Source of the DNA: Blastococcus colisei
Lineage (GTDB): Bacteria; Actinomycetota; Actinomycetes; Mycobacteriales; Geodermatophilaceae
DNA: 64,000 bases
NCBI RefSeq assembly: GCF_006717095.1
Contig: NZ_VFQE01000001.1
Location: 1,488,001-1,552,000, forward strand
Direction of reading: 5' to 3'
The notes under the pieces are model-generated. The model saw nothing but the letters and a program-made list of their open reading frames with translations, was not told the DNA's origin and made no database searches. This document shows, in pieces, positions 7,930 through 17,116 of the stretch. Within the stretch, counting starts at the first letter, position 1. The number at the start of each line of letters is the position of its first letter. Both the position numbers and the translations under genes were made by a program.

Positions 7930-8504
7930 CCGAAGGTCAGATCTGTCACCAGCCAGGAGTGGCGATTTCCATCCCATTCGAGCGCTACACCACCGAGAAC
8001 ATTGGAGAAGGCAGGCGAACCGCCGTCGGTGGGCGAACCTGCGGAGTTGAGGACGACAAACTCGGCCTGATCAATACGTATAGGTAACTCGGCCGTATCG
8101 GCACCCATAAGTGGGCGCCCGACTTCGACGATGGTGATTTGACCGCCTTCAGGGTCATTGCCGAGAGTCGCCGCTTCCTCGGTGAACGACGCGATGCGAT
8201 CACAGTCCTCGCAGCCAGCGCTGAATTGGCGAAGCGGATCTGCGTCCGGAATTTCAGAAGTGCGGTTGATGAGTTCGATGTAATACCGAACGAACGCCTC
8301 AGCTCCGGCGGCGTCCTTGGTGCGTGCTTCGTCGGGGACGGGAAAATCGGCGGGACCGATCTCGGGCAATGCTTCGGACGTCTCCGCGGCGCTCGGCGAG
8401 GGCAGGGTGTCGTTGGCCCCCTGCTTCTCGGAGCAGCCGGTCAGAAGCGCCGTCGCGACCAGAACGCCGGCCGTGGTGCGACGTAGTCCCCGAAGATCAC
8501 GCAC
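7926..8504 (-). CDS. DUF6318-family lipoprotein
   Basis: 192 aa. Lipoprotein signal MRDLRGLRRTTAGVLVATAL followed by LTGC (Cys about residue 24), then a low-complexity Ser/Ala/Glu linker. The mature domain has the DUF6318 pattern GAEAFVRYYIELINR, FSAGCEDCDRI and a C-terminal WLVTDLTF. The family is confined mainly to actinomycetes, usually beside an exported partner, which fits the overlapping downstream gene. Function unknown; the fold resembles small solute-binding (NTF2-like) domains, which is inference. Base composition is clearly less GC-rich than the neighbours, suggesting later acquisition. Confidence 0.7.
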   Translation of the reverse strand: MRDLRGLRRTTAGVLVATALLTGCSEKQGANDTLPSPSAAETSEALPEIGPADFPVPDEARTKDAAGAEAFVRYYIELINRTSEIPDADPLRQFSAGCEDCDRIASFTEEAATLGNDPEGGQITIVEVGRPLMGADTAELPIRIDQAEFVVLNSAGSPTDGGSPAFSNVLGGVALEWDGNRHSWLVTDLTFG

Positions 8505-8661
8505 AGCGGGAGAGAGTACGCAGGTCCGAGCGGTACCCGTTCCGTAACTGTGGACGGAGCAGCGACCTCCGCCGTATCGGGTGAACGGGCGCCCGCCGGG
8601 CGACGTGGCTCACCGGCGCACAATCGGCCCCAGGCGGTCGGGCCGCCGGGACGGGAGACGC

Positions 8662-10197
8662 ATGGACAGCGACGACGTCGCGCCGGGGGAGTACCCCTTC
8701 GACACCAGCGGCATCGAGGGCGGGGCCGACGGCATCCGGCGCTACACGGATCTGCCGGTGAACCTGGTCCGCATCCTCCTCGCCCAGGCGGCCACCCGCG
8801 GCGACCGGACTGCCGTGGTCGAGCTCGGCGGCTCGTCGTTGACGTACTCGGATCTCTGGCAGCGCGCGATGCGGGTCGCCGGTGGACTCCGGGACGCCGG
8901 CGTCGTGCCTGGCGACCGGGTCGCCGTCCAGCTCGGGAACGGCCTGGACTGGGCGCTCGCCTTCTGGGGCGCCCAGCTCGCCGGCGCGGTCGTCGTCCCG
9001 ATGAACACCCGGCTGACCGAGGCCGAAGCCGAGTTCATCGTCGCCGACTGCGGCGCCACCTACGTCATCCGCGCACACCGACCGCTGCCCGACGGGGAGC
9101 CGGGCGAGGTGCCCGACCCGGCGCCTACGGACGTCGCCGCACTCTTCTACACCAGCGGGACGACGGGGCGCCCCAAGGGCGCGATGACCACGCACGAGAA
9201 CTTCCTGACCACCATCGAGACGGTCATCCGATGCCGCGGGCTCAGCCGGGAGCCGGGGGTATCCCACGCGACGCTCATCTCGGTGCCGCTTTTCCACGTC
9301 ACCGGCTGCAACTCCCAGTTCCTCACCCAGATCGCGCTGGGCGGCACCTCGGTGCTGATGCCGCGCTTCGACGCCGCCTCCTTCCTCGCCGCCATCCCCG
9401 AGCACGGCATCACGCTCGTCACCAGCGTCCCGACCATCTACGAACTGGTGCTGCGCCACCCCGACGTGGCGAAGACCGACGTCTCCACCGTCCGCACCCT
9501 CAGCTACGGCGGCGCACCGATCGCCCCCGAGCTGGTGCACCGGCTGCACGAGGCGTTCCCCGGCGCCCGGCTCGGCAACGGCTTCGGGCTCAGCGAGACG
9601 AGCGGACTGGCCACCTTCCTGCCACAGGAGTACGCCCTCGAGCACGCCGACGCGGTCGGGTTCCCAGCGCCCGTCAACGACGTCCGCATCGACCGGCCCG
9701 ACCCGGTCACGGGTGTCGGTGAGCTGCTGATCCGCGGGCCGAACGTCGTCGCCGGGTACTGGCGCGACCCGGTGCGGACGGCGGAGACGTTCGTCGACGG
9801 CTGGCTGCACACCGGTGACCTGGCGCGGATCGACGACGGGATCGTGCGGATCGTCGACCGCGCCAAGGACATGATCAACCGTGGCGGCGAGAACGTGTAC
9901 AGCGTCGAGGTGGAGAACGCCCTGGCCGCGCATCCGGACGTGCTCGAGGTCGCGGTCGTCGGCGTCCCCGACCCCGTGATGGGGGAGAAGGTCGGCGTCG
10001 TCGTCCTGCCCAGGCCGGGCGTCGCCGCCGACGACCTCGTCCCCTCCCTCTGCGCCTTCGCCCGCGAGCGGCTCGCCGACTTCAAGCGGCCGCAGTTCGT
10101 GCGGGTCATCGAAGGTCCGCTCCCGCGCAACGCCGGAGGCAAGGTGCTCAAGAAACAGCTGCGCGAGGCGGAGGGCTGGGTCGCCGTCCCTCGCTAA
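8662..10197 (+). CDS. Acyl-CoA synthetase (class I AMP-forming ligase)
   Basis: 511 aa cytoplasmic enzyme that adenylates a carboxylic acid and transfers it to CoA. All core motifs are present: A3 FYTSGTTGRPKGAM (about residue 165), A5 FGLSETSG, A7 GWLHTGDLARIDD, the hinge IVDRAKDMINRGGENVYSVEVE, and the A10 catalytic Lys in LPRNAGGKVLKK. The ATG at 8662 is preceded by GGGAG; an earlier frame extension (8581) has no family similarity. Its stop overlaps the stop of the convergent gene by a few bases. Substrate (medium/long-chain or aryl acid) is not determinable. Upstream neighbour is divergent. Confidence 0.88.
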   Translation: MDSDDVAPGEYPFDTSGIEGGADGIRRYTDLPVNLVRILLAQAATRGDRTAVVELGGSSLTYSDLWQRAMRVAGGLRDAGVVPGDRVAVQLGNGLDWALAFWGAQLAGAVVVPMNTRLTEAEAEFIVADCGATYVIRAHRPLPDGEPGEVPDPAPTDVAALFYTSGTTGRPKGAMTTHENFLTTIETVIRCRGLSREPGVSHATLISVPLFHVTGCNSQFLTQIALGGTSVLMPRFDAASFLAAIPEHGITLVTSVPTIYELVLRHPDVAKTDVSTVRTLSYGGAPIAPELVHRLHEAFPGARLGNGFGLSETSGLATFLPQEYALEHADAVGFPAPVNDVRIDRPDPVTGVGELLIRGPNVVAGYWRDPVRTAETFVDGWLHTGDLARIDDGIVRIVDRAKDMINRGGENVYSVEVENALAAHPDVLEVAVVGVPDPVMGEKVGVVVLPRPGVAADDLVPSLCAFARERLADFKRPQFVRVIEGPLPRNAGGKVLKKQLREAEGWVAVPR

Positions 10198-10637
10198 CCG
10201 CGGGACCAGACCCGGGACGGCGCCTCCACGAGCGGCACGACGCTCCCGTCCGCGGCCAGGTGCAGGCTCCACGAGCCGTCGATCTGACCGTCGTCCAGCG
10301 CCGAGCGCAGGGCCTCGGCCCACTCGTCGTCGTCCTCGGTGATCTGGGGGCCGCCGGGCCGGCACAGCGCCAGGGCGAGGTGCCCGTCGCCGCCCAGCTG
10401 CTCGTCGACGATCGAGTCGTGCACCTGGCGCAGACCCATGAGCATGCCCGGCTCGGGTAGGAGCGGCAGGTCGTCGACCGGCACGACGACCGGCAGCATC
10501 CGGCCGTCGGAGCCGAACCAGGACAGCCAGAGGCTGCGGGCGCCGAACACCGGCGGGTTCAGCAACTTCGTCCATCGGATGGTCAGCTCGTCGGCGGAGC
10601 GGATGGGGACATCGGCGAGCGGAGGTGTCGTCGTCAT
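10194..10637 (-). CDS. Conserved-looking hypothetical protein, 147 aa
   Basis: Not recognised. Soluble, mixed alpha/beta composition: LWLSWFGSDGRMLPVVVPVDDLP in the first half, and LALALCRPGGPQITEDDDEWAEALRSAL and GSWSLHLAADGSVVPLVEAP in the second. The regular hydrophobic pattern and acidic helix look like a real protein. No catalytic motif, signal or membrane span. Start at ATG 10637; a GTG 9 bases upstream is an alternative. Overlaps the stop of the convergent acyl-CoA synthetase by four bases. Confidence 0.55.
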   Translation of the reverse strand: MTTTPPLADVPIRSADELTIRWTKLLNPPVFGARSLWLSWFGSDGRMLPVVVPVDDLPLLPEPGMLMGLRQVHDSIVDEQLGGDGHLALALCRPGGPQITEDDDEWAEALRSALDDGQIDGSWSLHLAADGSVVPLVEAPSRVWSRG

Positions 10638-10760
10638 GCCGCCCACCGTGGCAGCGAGCGACGACGGGAAGGGGAGTTGTCCACAGCCGCCCGTCAGCGG
10701 TGCGGGATGCCCCCGGGACCGTGGTCGGCCGGACCTTCTCGCCCTCGAACACCGGGCGGC

Positions 10761-11975
10761 TCAGCCGGTGGCGGCGTCCCGGTCCAGAGCCCGCACGGCG
10801 AGCTCGGCGTGCAGCAGCACCCCGTCGGACAGGACGTCGTCGCTGAACTGCGCCCGCGGACTGTGGTTGTTGGGCAGGTCCGCGTAGTCGTCGCCAACCG
10901 CGGCGCCCAGGAACAGGTAGCACCCAGGCACCGCGTCCAGCACCCGGGAGAAGTCCTCGGAGCCCGACTGCGGGTACACCTTCGGCGCGTAGCGCTGCTC
11001 GCCGAACACCTCGGCCGCCACCTCGGCGGCGAAGGCCGCGTGCTCGGGGGCGTTGACCGTCACCGGGTACTCCTCCAGGTACAGCACCTCGGCGGTCAGG
11101 CCGTAGCCCGCGGCGACCGACTCGCACAGCCGCACCGACGCCTCGCGCATCCGATCGCGGGCCTCGGCGGAGAAGGTGCGCACGGTGGCCTGGAAGTACG
11201 CCTCGTCCGGGATGATGTTGCGCTTGGTCCCGGCCTGGAACAGGCCCACGGTCAGGATCACCGGGTCGAAGACGTCGAAGGTGCGGGTCACCAGCGTCTG
11301 CAGGTCACCGACCAGCTGCGCGGCCACCGAGACCGGGTCCTTCGCCAGGTGAGGCGCCGAGCCGTGGCCGCCGGCCCCGCGCACGGTCACCCGGAGCTCG
11401 TCGCTGGCCGCCATCAGCGTGCCCGGCCGGGTGGTGAACTGGCCACGCGGGTTCATCGCCGACATCACGTGCATGCCGTAGGCCGACGACACCCGCGACC
11501 CGGCCGCGTCCAGTACGCCCTCGGCGAGCATGTAACTGGCGCCGTCCCAGCCCTCCTCGCCGGGCTGGAACATGAACACCACGTCCCCGGCCAGCCGTTC
11601 GCGGTGCGCGTGCAGCAGTCGTGCCGCCCCCACCAGCATCGCGGTGTGCAGGTCGTGCCCGCACGCGTGCATCACGCCGTCGATCTCGCTGCTGAAGTCC
11701 AGCCCGGTCTCCTCGTGCACCGGCAGCGCGTCCATGTCGCCGCGCAGCAGCACCGCCGGACCCGGCCGCCCACCGCGCAGTACCGCGGTCACCGACGTCG
11801 TCGACGTGCCGGTCGACACCTCCAGGCCCAGCCCGTCCAGTGCCGCGAGCACCGTCTCCTGCGTCCGGGGCAGCTGCAGCCCCACCTCGGGGCGGCGGTG
11901 CAGCAGATGGCGCAGCTCCGCCAGCTCGCCCTGCATGGCGCGGGCGTCCTCGCGCAGTGCCTCTGACCGGCTCAC
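10761..11975 (-). CDS. M20-family metal-dependent amidohydrolase (hippurate/N-acyl amino acid hydrolase type)
   Basis: 404 aa. Di-zinc/manganese aminoacylase-like enzyme: LLRGDMDALP and VMHACGHDLHTAML provide the metal ligands, and FMFQPGEEGWDGA the catalytic glutamate pair, as in the HipO/AbgB/IAA-amino-acid-hydrolase group. A lid-dimerisation insert occupies the middle third. The GTG at 11975 is chosen over one six bases upstream because GAGGAG sits five bases before it. Divergent from an Lrp/AsnC regulator, with a 94-base gap holding an AT-rich patch (about 12034-12046) that could be the shared operator. It probably releases amino acids from N-acyl or small peptide conjugates imported by the nearby ABC system (inference). 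Confidence 0.85.
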   Translation of the reverse strand: MSRSEALREDARAMQGELAELRHLLHRRPEVGLQLPRTQETVLAALDGLGLEVSTGTSTTSVTAVLRGGRPGPAVLLRGDMDALPVHEETGLDFSSEIDGVMHACGHDLHTAMLVGAARLLHAHRERLAGDVVFMFQPGEEGWDGASYMLAEGVLDAAGSRVSSAYGMHVMSAMNPRGQFTTRPGTLMAASDELRVTVRGAGGHGSAPHLAKDPVSVAAQLVGDLQTLVTRTFDVFDPVILTVGLFQAGTKRNIIPDEAYFQATVRTFSAEARDRMREASVRLCESVAAGYGLTAEVLYLEEYPVTVNAPEHAAFAAEVAAEVFGEQRYAPKVYPQSGSEDFSRVLDAVPGCYLFLGAAVGDDYADLPNNHSPRAQFSDDVLSDGVLLHAELAVRALDRDAATG

Positions 11976-12069
11976 GTGCACTCCTCACAGCTCGGGATGA
12001 CCGCGACGTTAGGAGTTCGCCACGTTTCCCGGGATTATTTGCAGTCATCCGTCATGGGAGGGTGCGGAT

Positions 12070-13092
12070 ATGTCGGGATCGGTTGCGCTGGACGAGGACG
12101 ACCTGGCCCTGGTGGAGGCCCTGCAGCGTGATCCCCGGGCCCCGTGGACGTCGGTAGCCGAGGTGGTCGGCACCAACGCCGTCACCGCGTCGCGACGCTG
12201 GGAGCGGTTGCGCGCCTCCGGCGCCGCCTGGGTCACCGGCGCTCCCGGGCCGGGGTCGCATCACGCGCAGGTGCTGGCCTACGTCGACGTCACCTGCCTG
12301 CCCAGCGAGAAGACCCGTGTCGCGCAGGAGCTCGCCGGCGACGCGCACGCGCTGTCGGTCGACATCACCGCCGGCGGTCGGGACCTGCTGCTCACCGTGG
12401 CCGCCGTCGACCTGTCGACTCTGGGGCACTACCTGCTCGAGCGGCTGGACCGGGTGCCCGGCGTGACGGCGACCCGCGCCCGGATCGCCACCCGGCTCTA
12501 CGCCGAGGGCAGCACGTGGCGGCTGGGCGTGCTGCCCCCGGGCGGTGTCGTGGGCAGGACGATGCCGGCGATCCGGCCGGCCGTGCTGGATGAGGTGGAC
12601 CGGGAGCTGATGTCGGCGCTGGGCGTGGACGGCCGGGCCTCGTTCGCCGCGCTCGCCTCGGCGACCGGGATCAGCCAGCCGACCGCCCGGCGCCGGGTCG
12701 ACCGCCTGATCGGCTCCGGTGCGGTCCTGCTGCGCACCGACGTGGCCGCGCCGCTGGCCGGGCTGCCGGTGATGGTGGTGCTGTCGGCCGACGCGCCGGC
12801 CGGCCGGCTGGACGACGTCGCCGGGCGGCTGGGGCGGCTGCGGCAGGTGCGCCTGTCGGCCACCCTCGCCGGCACGCCCAGCCTGCTCGTGACCGCCTGG
12901 CTCTCCTCGCTGGAGGAGGTGCACCGCTTCGAGCAGGACCTGGTTCACCAGGTCCCCGAGGCGAACGTGGTCGACCGGCTGGTCGTGCTGCGGACGGTGA
13001 AGCGGATGGGCCATCTGCTCGACCTGGAGGGACGGGCCACCGGCGTCGTCAGGATGGACGTCTGGCGCGAATCGGCGCCGCCCGCCGCCTGA
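12070..13092 (+). CDS. Lrp/AsnC-family regulator with duplicated domains
   Basis: 340 aa, twice the usual Lrp length. The first half has an AsnC-type helix-turn-helix (DLALVEALQRDPRAPWTSVAEVVGTNAVTASRRWERL) and a RAM-like domain. A second HTH starts near residue 177 (DRELMSALGVDGRASFAALASATGISQPTARRRVDRL) with a second RAM-like domain. Tandem forms of this kind are known in actinomycetes and usually control amino-acid or peptide metabolism next door. It is divergent from an M20 hydrolase and upstream of a peptide-type ABC operon on its own strand, so it is the best candidate regulator of both. A GGGAGG site precedes the ATG. Confidence 0.85.
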   Translation: MSGSVALDEDDLALVEALQRDPRAPWTSVAEVVGTNAVTASRRWERLRASGAAWVTGAPGPGSHHAQVLAYVDVTCLPSEKTRVAQELAGDAHALSVDITAGGRDLLLTVAAVDLSTLGHYLLERLDRVPGVTATRARIATRLYAEGSTWRLGVLPPGGVVGRTMPAIRPAVLDEVDRELMSALGVDGRASFAALASATGISQPTARRRVDRLIGSGAVLLRTDVAAPLAGLPVMVVLSADAPAGRLDDVAGRLGRLRQVRLSATLAGTPSLLVTAWLSSLEEVHRFEQDLVHQVPEANVVDRLVVLRTVKRMGHLLDLEGRATGVVRMDVWRESAPPAA

Positions 13093-13138
13093 GCGGCGAG
13101 GACCGCTCGTGCCGAGTGGCGACCGGAGGGAGCGCACG

Positions 13139-13219
13139 ATGAGTGTGATACCCATCACTCAACGTCAGGACGCACCGACGTTATCCGGACGTCACCCAAC
13201 GAGCGCCACGATGGCCTAG
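13139..13219 (+). CDS. Possible 26-aa leader peptide ahead of the ABC operon
   Basis: Small open frame (MSVIPITQRQDAPTLSG...) with a strong GGAGGGAG site six bases before its ATG, ending 35 bases before the first ABC gene. It contains one TTA leucine codon and one ATA isoleucine codon, both rare in DNA of this GC content. A dyad GAGTG-N10-CACTC (13141-13160) overlaps its first codons. It could be a translated regulatory leader or a coincidence; no homologue is recognised. Confidence 0.3.
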   Translation: MSVIPITQRQDAPTLSGRHPTSATMA

Positions 13220-13254
13220 TTTTCAGCCACGGATCGGTCGAGGAGGCGCTGTTT

Positions 13255-14301
13255 GTGAGCAGTCCCGTTCTCTCCGTCCGGGGTCTGACGACGGAATTCG
13301 TCACCCCGGCCGGTGTCGTCAAGGCCGTCAACGACGTCAGCTGGGACCTGTACCCCGGCGAGACGCTCGGCGTGGTCGGCGAGTCAGGTTCGGGCAAGAG
13401 CGTCACCGCGATGTCGATCCTCGGGCTGATCCAGAGCCCGCCGGGACGGATCGTGGGCGGCGAGATCCTCCTCGACGGCCGCGACCTGCTGACCATGTCG
13501 GCGAAGGAGCTGCGGCAGCTGCGGGGTAGCGAGATCGGGATGATCTTCCAGGACCCGATGACCAGCCTGAACCCGGTGCTGACGGTCGGGCAGCAGATCA
13601 CCGAGGCGCTGCGGCTGCACGACCGCACGATGGGCCGGGAAGCGGCGCGGGACCGGGCGGTCGAGCTGCTCACGATGGTCGGCGTCCCCAACCCCGAGGG
13701 CCGGTACGACCAGTACCCGCACGAACACTCCGGCGGCATGCGCCAGCGCGCGATGATCGCGATGGCCATCGCCAACGACCCCAAGGTGCTCATCGCCGAC
13801 GAGCCGACGACCGCGCTGGACGTGACTATCCAGGCCCAGGTCCTCGATGTGCTGCGGACGGCGCAGGAGCGGACGAACGCGGCGACCATCCTGATCACCC
13901 ACGACCTCGGCCTGATCGCCGAGCACGCCGACCGGGTGATCGTCATGTACGGCGGGAAGGTCGTCGAGGTCGCCGACGTCCACGTGCTCTTCGCCGCGCC
14001 GCGGCATCCCTACACGCTCGGCCTGATGAGCAGCCTGCCCCGACTCGACGTCGAGCTCCAGCGGCTCGACCCCATCCCCGGCTCGCCGCCCAGCCTGATC
14101 GACCTGCCGACGGGGTGCTCGTTCCATCCGCGGTGCAGGGTGTCCAGAGGCCGGGAGATCTGCCGCACCGAGGTGCCGCCGCTGTACGAGGCCGGCGTTG
14201 GCGGGCAGCGCGCCGCCTGTCACTTCTCCGAGGAGGTCCCCGCCGAGATGGCCGTCGTGTCCCGCGAGATGGGCGCCGACCTGGGGAACACCGGCGCATG
14301 A
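13255..14301 (+). CDS. Peptide-type ABC transporter ATP-binding protein (DppD/OppD type)
   Basis: 348 aa. Walker A GESGSGKS, signature [14 protein letters not shown], Walker [13 protein letters not shown], and the C-terminal oligopeptide-transporter extension with GCSFHPRCR and a late cysteine (iron-sulfur/structural cysteines of the OppD/F class). Powers import together with the second ATPase, the binding protein and the two permeases downstream. Starts at GTG 13255 with GAGGAGG upstream. Its stop overlaps the next ATG (ATGA). Confidence 0.92.
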   Translation: MSSPVLSVRGLTTEFVTPAGVVKAVNDVSWDLYPGETLGVVGESGSGKSVTAMSILGLIQSPPGRIVGGEILLDGRDLLTMSAKELRQLRGSEIGMIFQDPMTSLNPVLTVGQQITEALRLHDRTMGREAARDRAVELLTMVGVPNPEGRYDQYPHEHSGGMRQRAMIAMAIANDPKVLIADEPTTALDVTIQAQVLDVLRTAQERTNAATILITHDLGLIAEHADRVIVMYGGKVVEVADVHVLFAAPRHPYTLGLMSSLPRLDVELQRLDPIPGSPPSLIDLPTGCSFHPRCRVSRGREICRTEVPPLYEAGVGGQRAACHFSEEVPAEMAVVSREMGADLGNTGA

Positions 14302-15356
14302 GCTCCCCCGAGAAGCCCACGCCCGCCGCGCCGCCGCGCGCTCTGGACGACCGGGTCGAGCACGGCGAGGAGATCCTGCGGGTCGAGGACCTCAAGACCC
14401 ACTTCCCGATCCGCGGCGGGGTGACCCGGCGACAGGTCGGGACCGTCTACGCGGTGGACGGCGTGACCTTCACGCTGGCGGCCGGGGAGACCCTGGGTCT
14501 GGTGGGGGAGTCCGGCTGCGGGAAGACGACGACCGGCCGCACCCTGGTCAAGCTGCTGGAGCCCACCGACGGCCGGGTGCTGTTCAAGGGCAACGACATC
14601 ACCGGCTTCAACCGGAAGCAGATGAAGGCGGTCCGCCGGGAGATGCAGTTCGTCTTCCAGGACCCTTACACCTCCCTGAACCCGCGGATGACCGTGCGCG
14701 CGATCGTCAGCGAGGCGCTGCAGATCCACGGCCTGGCCTCCGGCAGCGAGTTGCGCGCCCGGGTCGACGACCTGCTCGAGTCCGTCGGGCTCAGCGTCGA
14801 GCAGGCCGACCGCTATCCGCACGAGTTCTCCGGTGGGCAGCGCCAGCGGATCGGCATCGCCCGGGCGCTGGCGCTGGACCCGCAGGTGCTGGTGCTCGAC
14901 GAGCCGGTGTCCGCGCTGGACGTGTCGATCCAGGCGCAGGTGGTCAACCTGCTGCAGGAACTGCAGGCGCGGCTGGGCCTGGCGTTCGTGTTCATCGCCC
15001 ACGACCTGTCGGTCGTGCGGCACATCTCCGCCCGGGTCGCGGTCATGTACCTGGGCAAGATCGTGGAGATCGGCGACCGGGCGGACATCTACCAGCGCCC
15101 CACGCACCCGTACACGCAGGCGCTGCTGTCGGCCGTGCCGATCCCCGACCCCAGCAAGCGGGGCACCCGGGAACGGATCATCCTCACCGGCGACGTGCCC
15201 AGCCCGGCCAACCCGCCCTCGGGGTGCAACTTCCGCACCCGCTGCCCCAAGGCCCAGCCGATCTGCGCCGAGGAGGAGCCGGCGCTCGTCGACCGGTTCG
15301 GCCACGGTCACCCCAGCGCCTGCCACTTCGCCGAGGTCCGGCCGGTGATCGCATGA
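14298..15356 (+). CDS. Peptide-type ABC transporter ATP-binding protein (DppF/OppF type)
   Basis: 352 aa. Walker [10 protein letters not shown], signature [14 protein letters not shown], Walker [13 protein letters not shown], and the C-terminal [15 protein letters not shown] cysteine region of the OppF class. The ATG at 14298 overlaps the DppD-type stop, and the protein start MSSPEKPTP is followed by the usual [13 protein letters not shown] 100-base gap leads to the substrate-binding protein; the gap holds a GTCGTC-rich dyad but no clear terminator. Confidence 0.92.
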   Translation: MSSPEKPTPAAPPRALDDRVEHGEEILRVEDLKTHFPIRGGVTRRQVGTVYAVDGVTFTLAAGETLGLVGESGCGKTTTGRTLVKLLEPTDGRVLFKGNDITGFNRKQMKAVRREMQFVFQDPYTSLNPRMTVRAIVSEALQIHGLASGSELRARVDDLLESVGLSVEQADRYPHEFSGGQRQRIGIARALALDPQVLVLDEPVSALDVSIQAQVVNLLQELQARLGLAFVFIAHDLSVVRHISARVAVMYLGKIVEIGDRADIYQRPTHPYTQALLSAVPIPDPSKRGTRERIILTGDVPSPANPPSGCNFRTRCPKAQPICAEEEPALVDRFGHGHPSACHFAEVRPVIA

Positions 15357-15456
15357 CCACCCCGCCGACCGTCCCCGATTCCCGTCGTCGTCGCCGACGA
15401 CGCCGTCCCGCCCGTCCGGATCCGTCCAGCGTGTCACCTCAGCAGATCGGGAGCCC

Positions 15457-17046
15457 ATGAACACGACCACCGCACGACGCCGCACCTCTCCGGTCCGGTT
15501 GCTCGCCGCCGCCGCGGCGCTCGGCCTGCTGCTGAGCGCCTGCTCGGTGGAGGACCCCGAGGCGCCGGCGGCCGAGGGCGAGGGCGGGGGGACCTTCTCC
15601 ATCGCCGTCGGCATCGACCCGGACACCTTCGACCCGGCCGGCCAGACCACGACGACCGTGCAGAACATGGTCGACTACGTCGTCGAGACGCTGGTCGTGT
15701 TCGACGAGAACAACGAGCTCGTCGGCAATCTCGCGGAGAGCTTCGAGACGTCCGAGGACGGGCTGACGGTCACCCTCGGGCTCCGGGAGGGCGTGGTCTT
15801 CCACGACGGGACGCCGTTCGACGCCGAAGCCGTCAAGTTCAACCTGGAGCGGATCATCGACCCGGCGCTCACGGTCCCGCTGGGCTCGCCCTTCGAAGTC
15901 ATCGAGTCCGTGACCGCCGTCGACGAGTCCACCGTCGAGGTCACGCTCAGTCGGCCGTCACCGGGATTCGTCAGCGCGCTGTCGGTGACGACGGCGGGCA
16001 TGATCGCCCCGGAGTCGGTCACCGCCGACGGCAACACCAACGACAACTACCAGCGGCCGGTCGGCACCGGGCCTTACACCTTCGGGGAGTACACCGCCGG
16101 CGAGAGCCTCACGGTGGAGAAGTTCGCCGACTACTGGGGTGAGGAGCCCTACTACGACACCGTGGTCTTCCGGATCGTGCCGGAGGCGGCCACCCGGGAG
16201 AGCCTGCTGCTCTCCGACCAGGTCGACATGATCATCCTCCCGCCGGTGTCGGACATCGAGGCGTTGCAGAACAACGACGACGTCGAGGTGCTGCTGGCCG
16301 AGAGCGACCGGACCATCTTCATCGCGATGGACACCACCGACCCGGTGCTGTCCAACCCCCAGGTCCGCCAGGCGCTCAACTACGCGGTCGACAAGCAGGC
16401 CATCGTCGAGAACGTGCTCTTCGGTGCCGCCGAGGTGCTGAACGCCCCGATGGCGCCGAGCCTCTTCGGCTACTGCGAGACCGGCTCCTACGACTACGAC
16501 CCCGAGCGTGCGCAGCAGATGCTCGCCGAGGCGGGTGCGGTGGGGGCCAGCATGGAGCTGCTCACCCCCAGCGGTCGTTACGTGCAGGACCAGCAGGCCG
16601 CCGAGGCCATCGCCGGCTACCTGCGGGAGGTCGGCCTGGACGTCAGCGTCACGACGAGCGACTTCCCGTCCTTCCTGGCCCGGGTGAATGCACCGGTGTC
16701 GGCGCAGACGCCCGACCTGCACCTGCTGGGCTGGGCGCCGCCGTACCTGGACGCGGACTTCCAGATGCAGATGTTCCGGCAGGCCACCCACCCGCCGGCG
16801 GGCCTGGCCACGTCGTTCTACACCAACCCCGAGGTCGAGGAACTGCTCGCCCAGGCCGACGTGGAGACCGACCAGGACACCCGTGAGCAGCTGTACTGCG
16901 ACGCCTCGCAGATCATCTGGGACGACGCCCCCTGGATCTTCCTGTGGACGCAGTCCTTCCCGATCGTCTGGTCGAGCGACGTGACGGGCATCAGCGCCAC
17001 GCCGACCGAGAAGTTCTCCGCCATCTACGCACGGCCGGCGGACTGA
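15457..17046 (+). CDS. ABC transporter substrate-binding lipoprotein, family 5 (DppA/OppA type)
   Basis: 529 aa. Lipoprotein signal with LLLSAC (Cys about residue 29), an acidic linker, then a family-5 solute-binding domain: GIDPDTFDPAG, LAESFETSEDGLTVTLGLREGVVFHDGTPFDAEAVKFNLER, and VRQALNYAVDKQAIVENV. Held on the outer face of the membrane, it delivers ligand to the two permeases that follow. The ligand is unknown; dehydratase and amidohydrolase partners downstream suggest a peptide, amide or opine-like compound. GGGAG precedes the ATG at 15457. A strong hairpin follows the stop. Confidence 0.92.
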   Translation: MNTTTARRRTSPVRLLAAAAALGLLLSACSVEDPEAPAAEGEGGGTFSIAVGIDPDTFDPAGQTTTTVQNMVDYVVETLVVFDENNELVGNLAESFETSEDGLTVTLGLREGVVFHDGTPFDAEAVKFNLERIIDPALTVPLGSPFEVIESVTAVDESTVEVTLSRPSPGFVSALSVTTAGMIAPESVTADGNTNDNYQRPVGTGPYTFGEYTAGESLTVEKFADYWGEEPYYDTVVFRIVPEAATRESLLLSDQVDMIILPPVSDIEALQNNDDVEVLLAESDRTIFIAMDTTDPVLSNPQVRQALNYAVDKQAIVENVLFGAAEVLNAPMAPSLFGYCETGSYDYDPERAQQMLAEAGAVGASMELLTPSGRYVQDQQAAEAIAGYLREVGLDVSVTTSDFPSFLARVNAPVSAQTPDLHLLGWAPPYLDADFQMQMFRQATHPPAGLATSFYTNPEVEELLAQADVETDQDTREQLYCDASQIIWDDAPWIFLWTQSFPIVWSSDVTGISATPTEKFSAIYARPAD

Positions 17047-17059
17047 CACCGACCACAGG

Positions 17060-17087
17060 GCCGCCCCTGCCTGCGGGCAGGGGCGGC
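17060..17087 (+). terminator. Strong hairpin between binding protein and permeases
   Basis: Perfect 12-bp stem (17060-17071 with 17076-17087) and a TGCG loop, 13 bases after the binding-protein stop and 29 before the permease start. No T-tract follows, so it is more likely a partial terminator or mRNA-stabilising element that lets the binding protein outnumber the permeases. Confidence 0.6.
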
Positions 17088-17116
17088 TCCGGGCCCGCGG
17101 GTAAGGGAGGCCGCTC

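Noticed and set aside
8497-11127. An 876-codon minus-strand open frame
   Set aside because: Antisense to the acyl-CoA synthetase and out of frame with the M20 gene; composition is shadow-like with no domain.
12034-12046. AT-rich patch as a defined Lrp operator
   Set aside because: Placement is suggestive, but there is no clear dyad, so it is mentioned only with the M20 gene.
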